Source of the DNA: QS-5-54-17 sp964489295
GTDB taxonomy: Bacteria > Patescibacteriota > Saccharimonadia > QS-5-54-17
Direction of reading: 5' to 3'
DNA length: 41,599 nt
Assembly: GCA_964489295.1 (NCBI GenBank)
Contig: CAZAXT010000004.1
Location: forward strand, 1 to 41,599
Shown here: piece after piece, positions 16,967-25,553 of the stretch
Layout of the letters: each line of letters begins with the position of its first letter
How positions within the stretch are numbered: position 1 is the first letter of the stretch
Notes under the pieces: generated by a model
The model's database searches: none
What the model was told of the DNA's origin: nothing
The model's input: the letters and a program-made list of their open reading frames with translations, nothing else
Translations under genes and position numbers: made by a program

Positions 16967-17572
16967 TTATCTTTTGAGCGGCACGAAGGCGAAGCCGGGA
17001 TACTCATGAAACTCGACATCACCGTCCGCTGATTTGTCTACTTGCATGATGGCATGTTTGACCGCGATGATCATCCGACCGCCATTGGCCAGTTGATCCA
17101 CCAGCTCATCCGGCAGTTCTTCCCCCGCGGCCGAGACGAGGATCCGGTCGAATGGCGCTTTATCCGGTAACCCGAACATATCACCCGCCTCAAGAATTTC
17201 GGCATTGTCAAAGTCATACGCGGCCAGATTGTTTTGGCCGAATTCTACCAAATCTGGTATCCGTTCTACGCCGTACACGCTACCGGACTCGCCGACCACG
17301 TGTGCCAGCAGAGCAGTCGTCCATCCCGACCCGGAACCGACATCCAACACCGTATTTCCCTTGTGTGGTTGTAATTTTTCCAACATAAACACCACGGTGG
17401 AAGGTTGTGAATTGGTTTGCCCATAGCCGATCGGGAGCGGCTGGTCTTGATACGCAGAGGAAAGCTGGTCTCCGGTAAGAAAATCAGCTCTATCTATCGA
17501 CTGGAACGCGTATATAAGCGCTTCCGTCTGGAGTGCGTCACTGGATTGCAACCTTTCAACGAGTCGTTCCAT
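16967..17572 (-). CDS. pcm: Protein-L-isoaspartate O-methyltransferase
   Basis: Methylates damaged isoaspartyl residues so that they can be repaired; a SAM-dependent Rossmann-fold enzyme. 201 aa. The substrate region LPIGYGQTNSQPSTVVFMLE matches the PCMT family signature (G-x-x-Q-T-I-S-Q-P), with Asn in place of Ile; SAM motif I is VLDVGSGSGWTTALLA; post-I is VYGVERIPDLVE; then DRILVSAA. I use the ATG at 17572. A GTG at 17596 would extend it but overlaps the -10 box. chaB diverges from the same short intergenic region. Confidence 0.93.
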   Translation of the reverse strand: MERLVERLQSSDALQTEALIYAFQSIDRADFLTGDQLSSAYQDQPLPIGYGQTNSQPSTVVFMLEKLQPHKGNTVLDVGSGSGWTTALLAHVVGESGSVYGVERIPDLVEFGQNNLAAYDFDNAEILEAGDMFGLPDKAPFDRILVSAAGEELPDELVDQLANGGRMIIAVKHAIMQVDKSADGDVEFHEYPGFAFVPLKR

Positions 17573-17584
17573 GCCTCTTATACC

Positions 17585-17616
17585 ATTATAAAACACGAAG
17601 GCGTTTTTGATATAAT
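17585..17616. promoter_or_regulatory. Back-to-back promoters of pcm and chaB
   Basis: Two perfect TATAAT hexamers face away from each other: 17585-17590 on the minus strand for pcm and 17611-17616 on the plus strand for chaB, 20 bp apart. Transcription from the two could interfere or be co-regulated. Confidence 0.55.
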
Positions 17617-17636
17617 GAAAGAAAGAGGAGGCGTGT

Positions 17637-17879
17637 ATGCCATACGATGACCAAAGCGAGTTGCCAGAGAGTGTACGGAATGTATTACCACCCCATGCAC
17701 AGGATATTTACAAAGAAGCGCACAATAACGCCTTGCAGCAGTATCAAAACCCGGAAGAACGTCGCGACGGAAAGAAGGACGATCCCGAAGAAGTGGCGCA
17801 CAAAGTCGCGTGGGATGCCGTGAAGTCGCAGTATGAAAAAGGCGATGATGGCAACTGGCACCCGAAAGATAAATCGTAA
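17637..17879 (+). CDS. chaB: ChaB family protein
   Basis: 80 aa. The whole protein follows the ChaB pattern: MPYDD at the start, LPESVRNVLPPHAQDIYKEA, then EEVAHKVAWDAVKSQYEK and a terminal GNWHPK. In E. coli ChaB is linked to the ChaA cation antiporter, but its molecular role is poorly defined. Strong Shine-Dalgarno sequence AGGAGG (17626-17631) and TATAAT upstream. It ends 2 bp before the convergent MBL gene. Confidence 0.92.
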   Translation: MPYDDQSELPESVRNVLPPHAQDIYKEAHNNALQQYQNPEERRDGKKDDPEEVAHKVAWDAVKSQYEKGDDGNWHPKDKS

Positions 17880-17881
17880 GT

Positions 17882-18520
17882 TTATTTCCCTGATACCTCT
17901 ATCGGTTGGCCGTTCTCGACATCCAGAAATTTAATACCATAATCTTGTAGAAATTGCTGTGCTTTGTCATACAAAGCGACCCGTGCTTCATTGCGCCAGT
18001 GCCAGTCGTGTATTGGGATAATCATTTGCGGTTGTAATTTGATCGCCGTATCAAGCGCTTCTTTCAGAGAACCCCATGGCGCTTGCATCGGTAATGCCAG
18101 TACTGGAGCTGTATCGACAATTTGCAGTGAATCACCCGGGTGTGTCAGTCGATCGAACACTGTGATACTCCAGTTGTCAGGAACCGACGTTCGCCACGGT
18201 AACGACTGATGAACGGCCTGCTCATACGTGACATTTTCTACCAACTCAGTGGTCGCGGTCACGCCTTCGGCTTCCAATGCGTCCACCACTTCCCGGTTAG
18301 AGATGATCGGCACCTCCGGGAATCGTTCCCGTGTCCGCCGGAGCAATGGAACGCTGCAGTGATCGAAATGCCCGTGTGTGATCAACACCGCATCCAACTC
18401 CGGTAGACTATCTAGGTCCAGCATGCTCGGTTCCGCCGCGTAATCACCCGGGTCAAACAGTACTGCGTGATCGTCCGTTTCTACCAGAAGACAGGAATGG
18501 ATATACTTGGTAATTCTCAT
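17882..18520 (-). CDS. Metallo-beta-lactamase-fold hydrolase
   Basis: 212 aa. The metal site is THGHFDHCS (the H-x-H-x-D-H motif); a HPGD stretch and a C-terminal IPIHDWHWR supply further histidines, as in the UlaG/YtnP-like MBL group (L-ascorbate-6-phosphate lactonase relatives). The substrate cannot be predicted. An AAGAGGA lies upstream of the ATG at 18520. Convergent with chaB. Confidence 0.87.
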   Translation of the reverse strand: MRITKYIHSCLLVETDDHAVLFDPGDYAAEPSMLDLDSLPELDAVLITHGHFDHCSVPLLRRTRERFPEVPIISNREVVDALEAEGVTATTELVENVTYEQAVHQSLPWRTSVPDNWSITVFDRLTHPGDSLQIVDTAPVLALPMQAPWGSLKEALDTAIKLQPQMIIPIHDWHWRNEARVALYDKAQQFLQDYGIKFLDVENGQPIEVSGK

Positions 18521-18573
18521 TAATAATTATCCTCTTAACTGATTGACTGGACTATATCCGAACAAAACGGACG

Positions 18574-18650
18574 TGGTCGGGGATGCCGGATTTGAACCGG
18601 CGACCTCATCGTCCCGAACGATGCGCGCTACCTGGCTGCGCCAATCCCCG
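18574..18650 (-). tRNA. tRNA-Pro (anticodon CGG)
   Basis: Acceptor arms CGGGGAT and ATCCCCG pair fully. The anticodon arm is CATCG-TTCGGGA-CGATG, giving anticodon CGG (codon CCG). The T-arm is GCCGG-TTCAAAT-CCGGC. Discriminator A is followed by an encoded CCA (18576-18574). Read from 18650 downward. The upstream region (18660-18690) holds several TATACT-like boxes that may serve as its -10. Confidence 0.95.
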
Positions 18651-18660
18651 CTCGTTGCAA

Positions 18661-18690
18661 GTATATAGTATAGAGTATATAGAGAAAACA
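18661..18690. repeat. TATACT-type degenerate repeat upstream of tRNA-Pro
   Basis: Three close copies of a TATACT/TATAGT word (minus strand: TATATACTCTATACTATATAC). The words are also good -10 hexamers, so the repeat and the tRNA promoter cannot be separated by eye. A related word array (catactcaatactttatact) lies at about 19437-19457. Confidence 0.45.
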
Positions 18691-18837
18691 ATCCTCAAGT
18701 AACTCAATTTGCTTGTATTAAGTGCTCGATATCGCATTGAAAATACCTCTATTGTTTTACTGCAGGAGTAAACCACCCGGTACTCGTAATTTTTGTATAC
18801 AAACAAATTAATAATTATTGTTGTTAAAATATTAACA

Positions 18838-19305
18838 CTACCCTAAAAATGGTAGTTTTCTTCGTCGTGTGGTGTTGCGTTTTTGTCCATGGTTGCGCTG
18901 TTCATGTTTTCGAAGGAAGCGCGGCCATTCGTCCCGGACCCACGTCTGCTGCCGATCATATAGTTCGCCCAGGCCGCGGTGTTCAAATTCCTTCCGAACG
19001 ACGCCGCCCGCGTGCGGATGAGTGTGTTGCTGCTCGATTCCGGAATGAAACCCATGGGCATAATGGCACATTTCATGGACGATAACCGAACGAACGATGT
19101 CGGCTGGCACTTCAGGATGCATGAACCATCCACTTATCCTGATAAGTGTTTGTTCCGGATTCTTGGGATCAAAACGGATTGACCCTAACCGTGTCCGTGC
19201 CCGACGTCCGAACTCAATCCGCACCGGGTTGTATTCGGACACATCAAAGAAATAGCGTTGCCAGACTTCCCGTAGTTGTCGTTCCAGCCATATATTATTA
19301 CGCAT
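18838..19305 (-). CDS. SprT-like zinc metallopeptidase domain protein
   Basis: 155 aa. The zinc motif is HEMCHYAHGFHSG (H-E-x-x-H plus a following His), preceded by the usual LIRISGWFMHPEVPADIVRSVI-like strand and helix, as in SprT/YgjP/Spartan-type proteins. The C-terminal 30 residues are strongly basic. I chose the ATG at 19305, because the domain begins right there (LERQLREVWQRYF) and a TATCCT lies 6 nt upstream; ATGs at 19335 and 19371 are alternatives. The target is unknown; relatives act on proteins bound to DNA or are uncharacterised. Confidence 0.82.
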   Translation of the reverse strand: MRNNIWLERQLREVWQRYFFDVSEYNPVRIEFGRRARTRLGSIRFDPKNPEQTLIRISGWFMHPEVPADIVRSVIVHEMCHYAHGFHSGIEQQHTHPHAGGVVRKEFEHRGLGELYDRQQTWVRDEWPRFLRKHEQRNHGQKRNTTRRRKLPFLG

Positions 19306-19458
19306 ACACTCAGGATACCCTACATGACCTGCCATGACAGAGTATAGATGCATTATAAAACAGTGAGGCATTACAGCTTAAGATCAAGCAACTTCTACAT
19401 AACCATCGATAGCACGATGACCACTACGCGAATCGCATACTCAATACTTTATACTTAT

Positions 19459-21069
19459 CTACATTTGTTGCCGTGGTTCGATGCTAAGTATACTCCAATA
19501 TACATCCATGCATCGGATAAATTGTTGTAAAAAGTAGAGTTTTTCAGCAGCTTTTTCTGCTGACAGGTCCACCACGCGGACCGTCTCGTACCAGTCATGA
19601 AACAATCCGGCCAGTTCCCGGCCGTAAAACGTCAGGTGATGAACTTCGTAACTTCGCTCAATTTCCTCCAGTACATCGGGGAGACGGCTTAACCGCTTGA
19701 CCATGGCGTGTTCGATCTCGTTCAGCTCGGTCATGGAATCACCCGGTTCGATTCCCCGCTCCGCTGCCTCGCGCTGGATCGACTTGGCACGAACGTAAGC
19801 GTACATGACATACCAGAACGGGTTTTTCTGCGATTCTTTCCTGGCCAGATCAAGGTCAAAATCCATATGGGTATCGCTGCTGCGCATAAGTATGAACCAC
19901 CGCGCCACATCAGGCCCGACTTCATCAATTAGCTCCCCGACCGTTACGATCTGACCCAAACGTTTACTCATCTTGACTTCCTGTCCGTTTTGCATCAGCC
20001 GCATCTGTTGGTGCCCCACCATGCTCAGTTCTTTATCGGGAAATAGCAATGAAATAGCAGCCTTTACTGATGGAAACTGGGCTACGTGATCGGGACCCAG
20101 TTCCTTGATGGCCGTATCAAATTTCCGCTCCCTGAAAATATTGACATGGTAGGCCACATCGGGCGCGAAATACGTCGGCTGACCGTCACTTTTGATAAAT
20201 ACCCGCTCCCTACGCGGGTCCCCGCCTTGGCTCGTATCGAGCCACAGGGCACCGTCACGCTCGAATAGTAACTCCTTGTCTTTCAATAGTTGTTTCGTGT
20301 GCTCGAACGTGTCATTTTCCAGGAGGGATGTCTCATTAAACCAGACATCGAATGCGATACCCATCTTCTGGATGTCCGGTTGGATATAATCCTCAAACAC
20401 TGCCTTCGTCAACAGTTTCTTCAACGTTTCGTCATCTTCGGTTTCCAATTGTTCTCTGAACTGGCCGGCCAATTCCGTGATGTATTCCCCGCCGTACTGC
20501 CGCTCTTCAGCGGTCGTCAGCCCCGCTTCAACTTTGACCGACTCCAGCAGTTTGTCTATCTGAGCACCGCCGTCATTAAAATAATATTCACGCGTGATCG
20601 TGTGCCCTTGGTGTTGGAGCACATTGCTAATGACATCGCCGATGAATCCACCCCTGGCATTACCGATATGTAGTGGTCCGGTTGGATTAGCCGATATAAA
20701 TTCGACCTGAACAGCATGGTCATTGCCGGACTTGGGCAAGTTCAAATTAGCCAAAGAATCAACCGTATCAAGCCAAAAGGTCTCGGTCAGAGTAATATTG
20801 AGAAACCCCGGACCGGCCGCTTCCGCCGTTTCCACCGATTCGTTGTGCTGCAAGGTCTCAGCTAATTCCCCGGCGATCTCCCGTGGCTGGCGTCCCAGTT
20901 CATCTTTGAGCTGCATGGCCACGTTGGTCGCGAAATCCCCGAACTCGGACTCAGCCGGGGTGACTTCCGGTGTACAGTCAACGCTAAGTACGTGACTGCA
21001 CGCTTCGGCGATCAAGCCGGCTACATATTGTAGCGGTGTTTCTGAAGATCGATTATTCGTTTGTGACAT
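19459..21069 (-). CDS. argS: Arginyl-tRNA synthetase
   Basis: Class I synthetase charging tRNA-Arg, 536 aa, near normal size. The N-terminal tRNA-recognition domain contains SEFGDFATNVAMQL. The HIGH region is ISANPTGPLHIGNARG; the KMSKS equivalent is KMSKRLG; the C-terminal anticodon-binding DALR domain includes WYETVRVVDLSAEKAA. TATAAT (21078-21083) lies 8 nt before the ATG with no Shine-Dalgarno sequence, so the leader is at most 1-2 nt. Confidence 0.97.
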   Translation of the reverse strand: MSQTNNRSSETPLQYVAGLIAEACSHVLSVDCTPEVTPAESEFGDFATNVAMQLKDELGRQPREIAGELAETLQHNESVETAEAAGPGFLNITLTETFWLDTVDSLANLNLPKSGNDHAVQVEFISANPTGPLHIGNARGGFIGDVISNVLQHQGHTITREYYFNDGGAQIDKLLESVKVEAGLTTAEERQYGGEYITELAGQFREQLETEDDETLKKLLTKAVFEDYIQPDIQKMGIAFDVWFNETSLLENDTFEHTKQLLKDKELLFERDGALWLDTSQGGDPRRERVFIKSDGQPTYFAPDVAYHVNIFRERKFDTAIKELGPDHVAQFPSVKAAISLLFPDKELSMVGHQQMRLMQNGQEVKMSKRLGQIVTVGELIDEVGPDVARWFILMRSSDTHMDFDLDLARKESQKNPFWYVMYAYVRAKSIQREAAERGIEPGDSMTELNEIEHAMVKRLSRLPDVLEEIERSYEVHHLTFYGRELAGLFHDWYETVRVVDLSAEKAAEKLYFLQQFIRCMDVYWSILSIEPRQQM

Positions 21070-21095
21070 TGATGCTCATTATACCTTACGGAGCG

Positions 21096-21412
21096 TTGAA
21101 GGTCAGTACAGAGTATGGGGTACGAGTATACGGAATAGCCGCAACGCATACTCCGGCAATATTATATTCGTCTACCGACAGACAGAGCGTTTGCAAAAAG
21201 AGGACGGAAACAGGATGAGACCGGTATATTGGTTTCCGTTGGCCTTCAAAACAGAGCATAGCGGCATAACGGAAAGGTATGCAGACACATCGAACACTGC
21301 TCTCCACGACTTACTTCTTTTGTGTACTCGATACTCTAAACTTGATACGCAATACTTAATACTTCCTCTTCCCACCTCCGTACTCTATGACCCGCGCTCT
21401 ATTTCCGATATC
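21096..21412. repeat. Degenerate GAGTATG / TACTCTA repeat arms between argS and smpB
   Basis: The left arm (about 21108-21135) has words such as agagtatggggtacgagtat. The right arm (about 21325-21395) has words such as gtactcgatactctaaac, acgcaatacttaatact and tccgtactctatg. The arms are roughly inverted. Similar words occur at 33160, 34901-35180 and 38517. The frame that runs through into smpB from 21191 is not credible as protein. Confidence 0.5.
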
Positions 21413-21421
21413 CTAAAGACT

Positions 21422-21856
21422 ATGAAGACCATAGCCCGCAACAAACGAGCCACGTTCGACTTCGACATCGGATACACGCTAACAGCCGGTTTGGTGTTAA
21501 CCGGTAGCGAAGTCAAAAGCATCAAACAGGGGCATATCAGCCTCAAGGGGAGTTATGTGCGTTTCATGGACGGCGAACCGGTACTCTCCAAAGCCCGCAT
21601 CTCCCCATATAAACCGGCCCACATTCAGCACGACCCGCTTAGAGACCGAAAGTTACTCTTACATAAATCGGAAGTCCAGCGTTTACGGGCTGCCCGTCAA
21701 AACGGTCAGCACATTTTGCCATTACGGGCCGGAACCGAGCGCGGGTTGGTCAAATTGGAAATCGGTGTCGGCACGTCACGCAAAAAACATGACAAACGGG
21801 AACGTATTAAGCAGCGTGAAATGGAACGCGAAATTGCCCGTAAAACCAAACGGTAA
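21422..21856 (+). CDS. smpB: SsrA-binding protein SmpB
   Basis: Binds tmRNA and brings it to stalled ribosomes. 144 aa from ATG 21422 (normal about 150). Recognisable: ARNKRATFDFDIGYTLTAGLVLTG, SEVKSIKQGHISLKGSYV, the central ISPYKPAHIQHDPLRDRKLLLHK and the basic C-terminal tail (KKHDKRERIKQREMER) that enters the mRNA channel. Its partner ssrA is 7 kb away. TATCCT lies 7 nt upstream of the ATG with no Shine-Dalgarno sequence. Confidence 0.96.
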   Translation: MKTIARNKRATFDFDIGYTLTAGLVLTGSEVKSIKQGHISLKGSYVRFMDGEPVLSKARISPYKPAHIQHDPLRDRKLLLHKSEVQRLRAARQNGQHILPLRAGTERGLVKLEIGVGTSRKKHDKRERIKQREMEREIARKTKR

Positions 21857-22066
21857 ACATATACTCGCGATATAGTTTATATAAAAACGCCCGCACGTAT
21901 TACATACACCAATGTGTTTTTTGGTTTAAGACATTGCGGGTTATACTCGTCGAAACGTGGTACGTATATGCGCTTCCTCGATTGAGTTATGCTGAACGTA
22001 AAATTCATTTTTTATATTCCCGATCAACGCAATGATCAAAACCTATTAAATTTTCGAGCATAAGCG

Positions 22067-22095
22067 TTGACAGGCCGGGCACGCTTATATACATT
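22067..22095 (+). promoter_or_regulatory. Promoter of the second ncRNA candidate
   Basis: TTGACA (22067-22072), a 17-nt spacer, TACATT (22090-22095), followed by AGGGGTAAGC. The -35 is perfect. Layout and the following GGGTAAGC match the promoter of the 8.7-9.1 kb ncRNA candidate. Confidence 0.7.
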
Positions 22096-22101
22096 AGGGG
22101 T

Positions 22102-22258
22102 AAGCACTTTTGAATAACAAAAGTGCTCAAAAATAAAAACGTAAAATAAAGCTCCCTTAAGTAACGGCTTTTCGAAGCCGTTACTTACAAAAATCTCCAC
22201 ATCTCCAAAACCCACACCAAAACTCGAAAAAGCCCCGCCAAAAACAGCGGGGCTTTTT
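22102..22258 (+). ncRNA. Candidate small RNA of about 157 nt, family not recognised
   Basis: Three strong hairpins in a row separated by A-rich single strands: AGCACTTTTG/CAAAAGTGCT (10 bp, 22103-22127), TAAGTAACGGCTT/AAGCCGTTACTTA capped by TTCG (13 bp, about 22156-22186) and the terminator. The last linker contains CUCC twice (ATCTCC), potential Shine-Dalgarno pairing sites. No reading frame of note. It lies alone between smpB and the pilus ATPase gene. Promoter plus terminator make an independent transcript likely; function unknown. Confidence 0.65.
22227..22258 (+). terminator. Strong rho-independent terminator
   Basis: AAAAAGCCCCGC, an 8-nt loop, GCGGGGCTTTTT: a perfect 12-bp stem including the A/T ends, with a T5 tail. 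It ends the small RNA candidate and could act in both directions. Confidence 0.92.
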
Positions 22259-22452
22259 CGTGCCAATTATACACTGCTTATTACATATACATGGCCATGC
22301 ACCAAGATACGAGTGTCCATATTCGACCTTTAAGAGGTTCCCTCGAAACGCTTCACTGCGAAGTCAGTAACTTCACATACGCTACTCCGGACCTTTACCC
22401 TCCACCTTGCTTGTCGTGATACAATGCCATACGAATCATAAGAGTTTTGGAT

Positions 22453-24105
22453 ATGGCAAAGACGGCCGAAGAAGAGCGTCAAAAACAAGAAGAGGTAACC
22501 AAAAACCGGGCGGAACTTTTACGCGTACACTATACCGACACGCGCGAAGAAAACGCCGTCAGGTTTCTGCCAGAGATGATGTCGTTAGAAAAAATCGATC
22601 AATTGCACATGGTTCCCGTGAACGCCACGGTTAACCAACTCTTGCTCGGCTTTACTCTGGATACACCCCAAACCAGCATGTACGGAGTAGAGGATCTGTA
22701 CCCCGAATACAATGTCACGTTCACGCTGATATCGAAAGACGGATATGAAGAAATTTATAAACAGTACTACGATTACGCTCACAAAGATGATCCACCCGCT
22801 CCGACCCACCAGGAAATCGCCGAGCAGCTGGCGGATAAAATCCTGGAGGTTAATGAGCAAATTTCCCAGCAGGAGGAGTTGAACCTTTTCGATGAAGAAT
22901 TCTCCAAAACCGGACAGATGGAGCTTTTCGAGTTCCTGGCTCAGCAAGCATACTTACTAAGCGCGTCCGACATCCACCTCGAACCCGAGAAAGACGAAAA
23001 CGGCGCCCGGGTTCGATTCCGGATTGACGGCCGGCTCCATGTAGTAGGCCGCCTGGAGCAAGATCGATATCAGGTTTTGCTAAACAGTTTACAGATGCGA
23101 TCGCGCATCCGGTGGAACGCTGACTACCCGCAAACGGGTAGCACGACCGAAACCTTGATCAACCAAAACAAAGAGCAGATCGAAGTGAATATGCGGATCG
23201 AAACCGTACCGACGCTGCATGGCAGCGACGCCGTCATTCGCATCTTCAATATGGACGAAACGTTTCTGAATCTGGACAATATCGGCTTGAACGCGGAGCA
23301 ACGCAAACCGATCGACCAGTTGATCGCCCGACCGCATGGCATGGCTTTGATGGTCGGTCCGACCGGATCAGGAAAAAGTTCCACACTCTACGCCATGATC
23401 AACAAGCTCAACACCCAGGAAGTCAAAATCATCACCCTGGAAGATCCGGTCGAATATGAGATCACCGGTATCACCCAAATACCAGTCAACACGAACGACC
23501 AAGAAACGTTTTCCCGGAAACTGCGAGCCGTGCTGCGGGAAGATCCCGACATCATCATGGTGGGCGAGATCCGGGACGAGGAAACCGCCCGGACCGCATT
23601 GCAGGCTTCTTTGACCGGCCACTTGGTGCTTTCGACGTTCCACGCCAACTCATCGGCGGCAGCCATTACCCGTATGTTGGATTTGATTGACTACAATCCT
23701 TTGTTGGCTTCAGCGTTTCGATTGATCACGTCCCAGCGGTTGGTGCGTCAACTGTGCCCGCATTGCAAGGAGTCTTATGCACCGGACCATGACATGGCTG
23801 AAATCATCGCCCACGCGCTGCAGGGCACGGAGCAACAACCCGACGAGCTAACGCTGTACAAACCGGTCGGGTGTAGTGAATGCCATCACATCGGTTATCA
23901 GGGTCGGTTGATGGTGCTGGAGCAATTCGAAGTTGCCGAGTCAATCTCCCGGGAGATTACCAAGAATCCCGAAGGATCCGCCGACCATTTCCAAGAATTA
24001 GCCATCAGTGACGGAATGGTGACTATGCTACAGGACGGCGTTCAGAAAGCCCTGAACGGCAACACGTCCATGGAAGAAGTGCTCAGAGCCGTGGAACTGC
24101 GGTAA
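22453..24105 (+). CDS. GspE/PilB-type type IV pilus assembly ATPase
   Basis: 550 aa. An N-terminal MshEN-like domain (about 20-150) is followed by ASDIHLEPE, the typical GspE entry motif, Walker A GPTGSGKS (302-309), the Asp box ITLEDPVEYEI, Walker B DPDIIMVGEIRDEETA, the His box LTGHLVLSTFHAN and a four-Cys zinc site (CPHC ... CSEC). It powers pilus extension or secretion at the inner membrane; related pili take part in DNA uptake and host attachment in this group. Other pilus genes are not in the window. The ATG at 22453 is preferred over an upstream TTG; TACAAT lies about 35 nt upstream. Confidence 0.94.
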   Translation: MAKTAEEERQKQEEVTKNRAELLRVHYTDTREENAVRFLPEMMSLEKIDQLHMVPVNATVNQLLLGFTLDTPQTSMYGVEDLYPEYNVTFTLISKDGYEEIYKQYYDYAHKDDPPAPTHQEIAEQLADKILEVNEQISQQEELNLFDEEFSKTGQMELFEFLAQQAYLLSASDIHLEPEKDENGARVRFRIDGRLHVVGRLEQDRYQVLLNSLQMRSRIRWNADYPQTGSTTETLINQNKEQIEVNMRIETVPTLHGSDAVIRIFNMDETFLNLDNIGLNAEQRKPIDQLIARPHGMALMVGPTGSGKSSTLYAMINKLNTQEVKIITLEDPVEYEITGITQIPVNTNDQETFSRKLRAVLREDPDIIMVGEIRDEETARTALQASLTGHLVLSTFHANSSAAAITRMLDLIDYNPLLASAFRLITSQRLVRQLCPHCKESYAPDHDMAEIIAHALQGTEQQPDELTLYKPVGCSECHHIGYQGRLMVLEQFEVAESISREITKNPEGSADHFQELAISDGMVTMLQDGVQKALNGNTSMEEVLRAVELR

Positions 24106-24220
24106 ACCTACACGCAAAGACTTTACATACGCAGTTTCAACGTAATGCCCTGCCTTCGAAAAGTTTTGCGAGGTAGCGCCAACTGGAGGCTGCCTACTAT
24201 CCATTTTGTGTTGCGTGTAT

Positions 24221-25483
24221 TCACGGTGTGTTCATATAATCCCGTGCCAGCACGGCAAAGACGGCATTGGTCCAACCAAAACCGATCTGGGATGGGTAAA
24301 CACCGTCTTTGGGCGGTGCGTCCACGTCCACCACATTGTATTTTTCAAAAAATTTGCCGTGCTTATTGAATCCGTGCAGATTGGTATACAACCATCGCCG
24401 TGCGATCCGTTCAGCCAGCATTTCGTATCCATAATCGGCCAACCCGCGAATCGCCAGCAAATGCAACGGCGCCCAGCCATTCGGATATACCCACTGGGCA
24501 GCGTGATGTTCCTTCACATGGGGGTTCTGCAGCGTAGCCGTCATCCCGCCGGCGCATTCGAATTTCTCTACGTTATCGGCCAAGCGTTCCGCCTGTTGCT
24601 GACTGGCCATGCCGGCCCATAGGGGGTAATACCCCGCCATGGACCATACCCGCGACTGCTTACCGGTTTTGTAGTTGTAGTCGAAATAAAAACCGGCGCT
24701 TTCATTCCATAGGTATGAATTGACTTGCTCGCACCGTTCCTTGGCTCGTTGCTGCCACTGCTCAGCTTCCCGCGGCTTCCCCATGATCAATGACGTGCGT
24801 TCAAAATCGACTTCATATTTGTACAAGAGTGCGTTCAGGTCTATGGGAATGTATTGCAAAGAACTACCATAAAAGCGTGTCGTATAATCCCAACCGCTCT
24901 CAGCTTCGGCTAGTTCATCGATCAGGTTGATCTCATAATTCCGGCTCAACCCCTCGAATACTTGCCGCCAGTGCGGATGCAGGGTGCCCCGCCACACCAG
25001 CTCGTACTCTTTTTTGACTAACTCCATTCGCGGCGCAAGCCATTCTTTACTCCCGCCATAGTCATACAAATCCAGAAGTAGCGATGAGAGTAACGGCGGC
25101 TGCGAGCGACCTGTCAGATAGATACGGTTGCCCGAGGGGACGAAACCGAACCGTTGCAATAGGTGCAACAGGTTGTCAGCCTGTTCGAAAGCTTGGGTAT
25201 GCCGTTTAGTATCGATTAATCCCAGTGCTATGAAATACGTATCCCAGTAATACAACTCGTTGTGAATGAATCCTTCCCGGGGGTGGTTACCCGGCACAAA
25301 ATACGGATACGGTACGCCCAGCAACGTGTCCGAATCCTGGGACCGATTACGTTCCAATTCGCCCCACGTGGCCTCGACATATCCGAGCGCTCGTTCCATA
25401 TCCGCCGAATCGATCCGTGGCGGTGCCATGACCGTATTGCCGGTTTTGGTTCTGGATTGGCGCTTTGCCGCTTGTTGTGTCAT
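24221..25483 (-). CDS. GH37 trehalase-like glycoside hydrolase
   Basis: 420 aa. Trehalase signatures are clear: NELYYWDTYF (signature 1), AESGWDYTTRF with the proposed catalytic Asp, QWVYPNGWAP (signature 2, usually Q-W-D-x-P-N-G-W-A-P) and GKFFEKYNV with the proposed catalytic Glu. No signal peptide is evident, so the enzyme is probably cytoplasmic and splits trehalose or a related glucoside into hexoses. The Asp-to-Val change in signature 2 and the short length leave substrate open. AGGGG just before the ATG, and TATAGT about 20-25 nt upstream. Confidence 0.85.
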   Translation of the reverse strand: MTQQAAKRQSRTKTGNTVMAPPRIDSADMERALGYVEATWGELERNRSQDSDTLLGVPYPYFVPGNHPREGFIHNELYYWDTYFIALGLIDTKRHTQAFEQADNLLHLLQRFGFVPSGNRIYLTGRSQPPLLSSLLLDLYDYGGSKEWLAPRMELVKKEYELVWRGTLHPHWRQVFEGLSRNYEINLIDELAEAESGWDYTTRFYGSSLQYIPIDLNALLYKYEVDFERTSLIMGKPREAEQWQQRAKERCEQVNSYLWNESAGFYFDYNYKTGKQSRVWSMAGYYPLWAGMASQQQAERLADNVEKFECAGGMTATLQNPHVKEHHAAQWVYPNGWAPLHLLAIRGLADYGYEMLAERIARRWLYTNLHGFNKHGKFFEKYNVVDVDAPPKDGVYPSQIGFGWTNAVFAVLARDYMNTP

Positions 25484-25553
25484 ATCCCCTACGCCTTCGG
25501 TTGCACTATACTATAGCGCTTATGATAGGCGGAGGCAAAGCTACGGAATCCGA

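Noticed and set aside
23018..23036. GGGTTCGATTCC-like T-arm inside the pilus ATPase gene
   Set aside because: No acceptor or anticodon arm around it; a coincidence within coding sequence.
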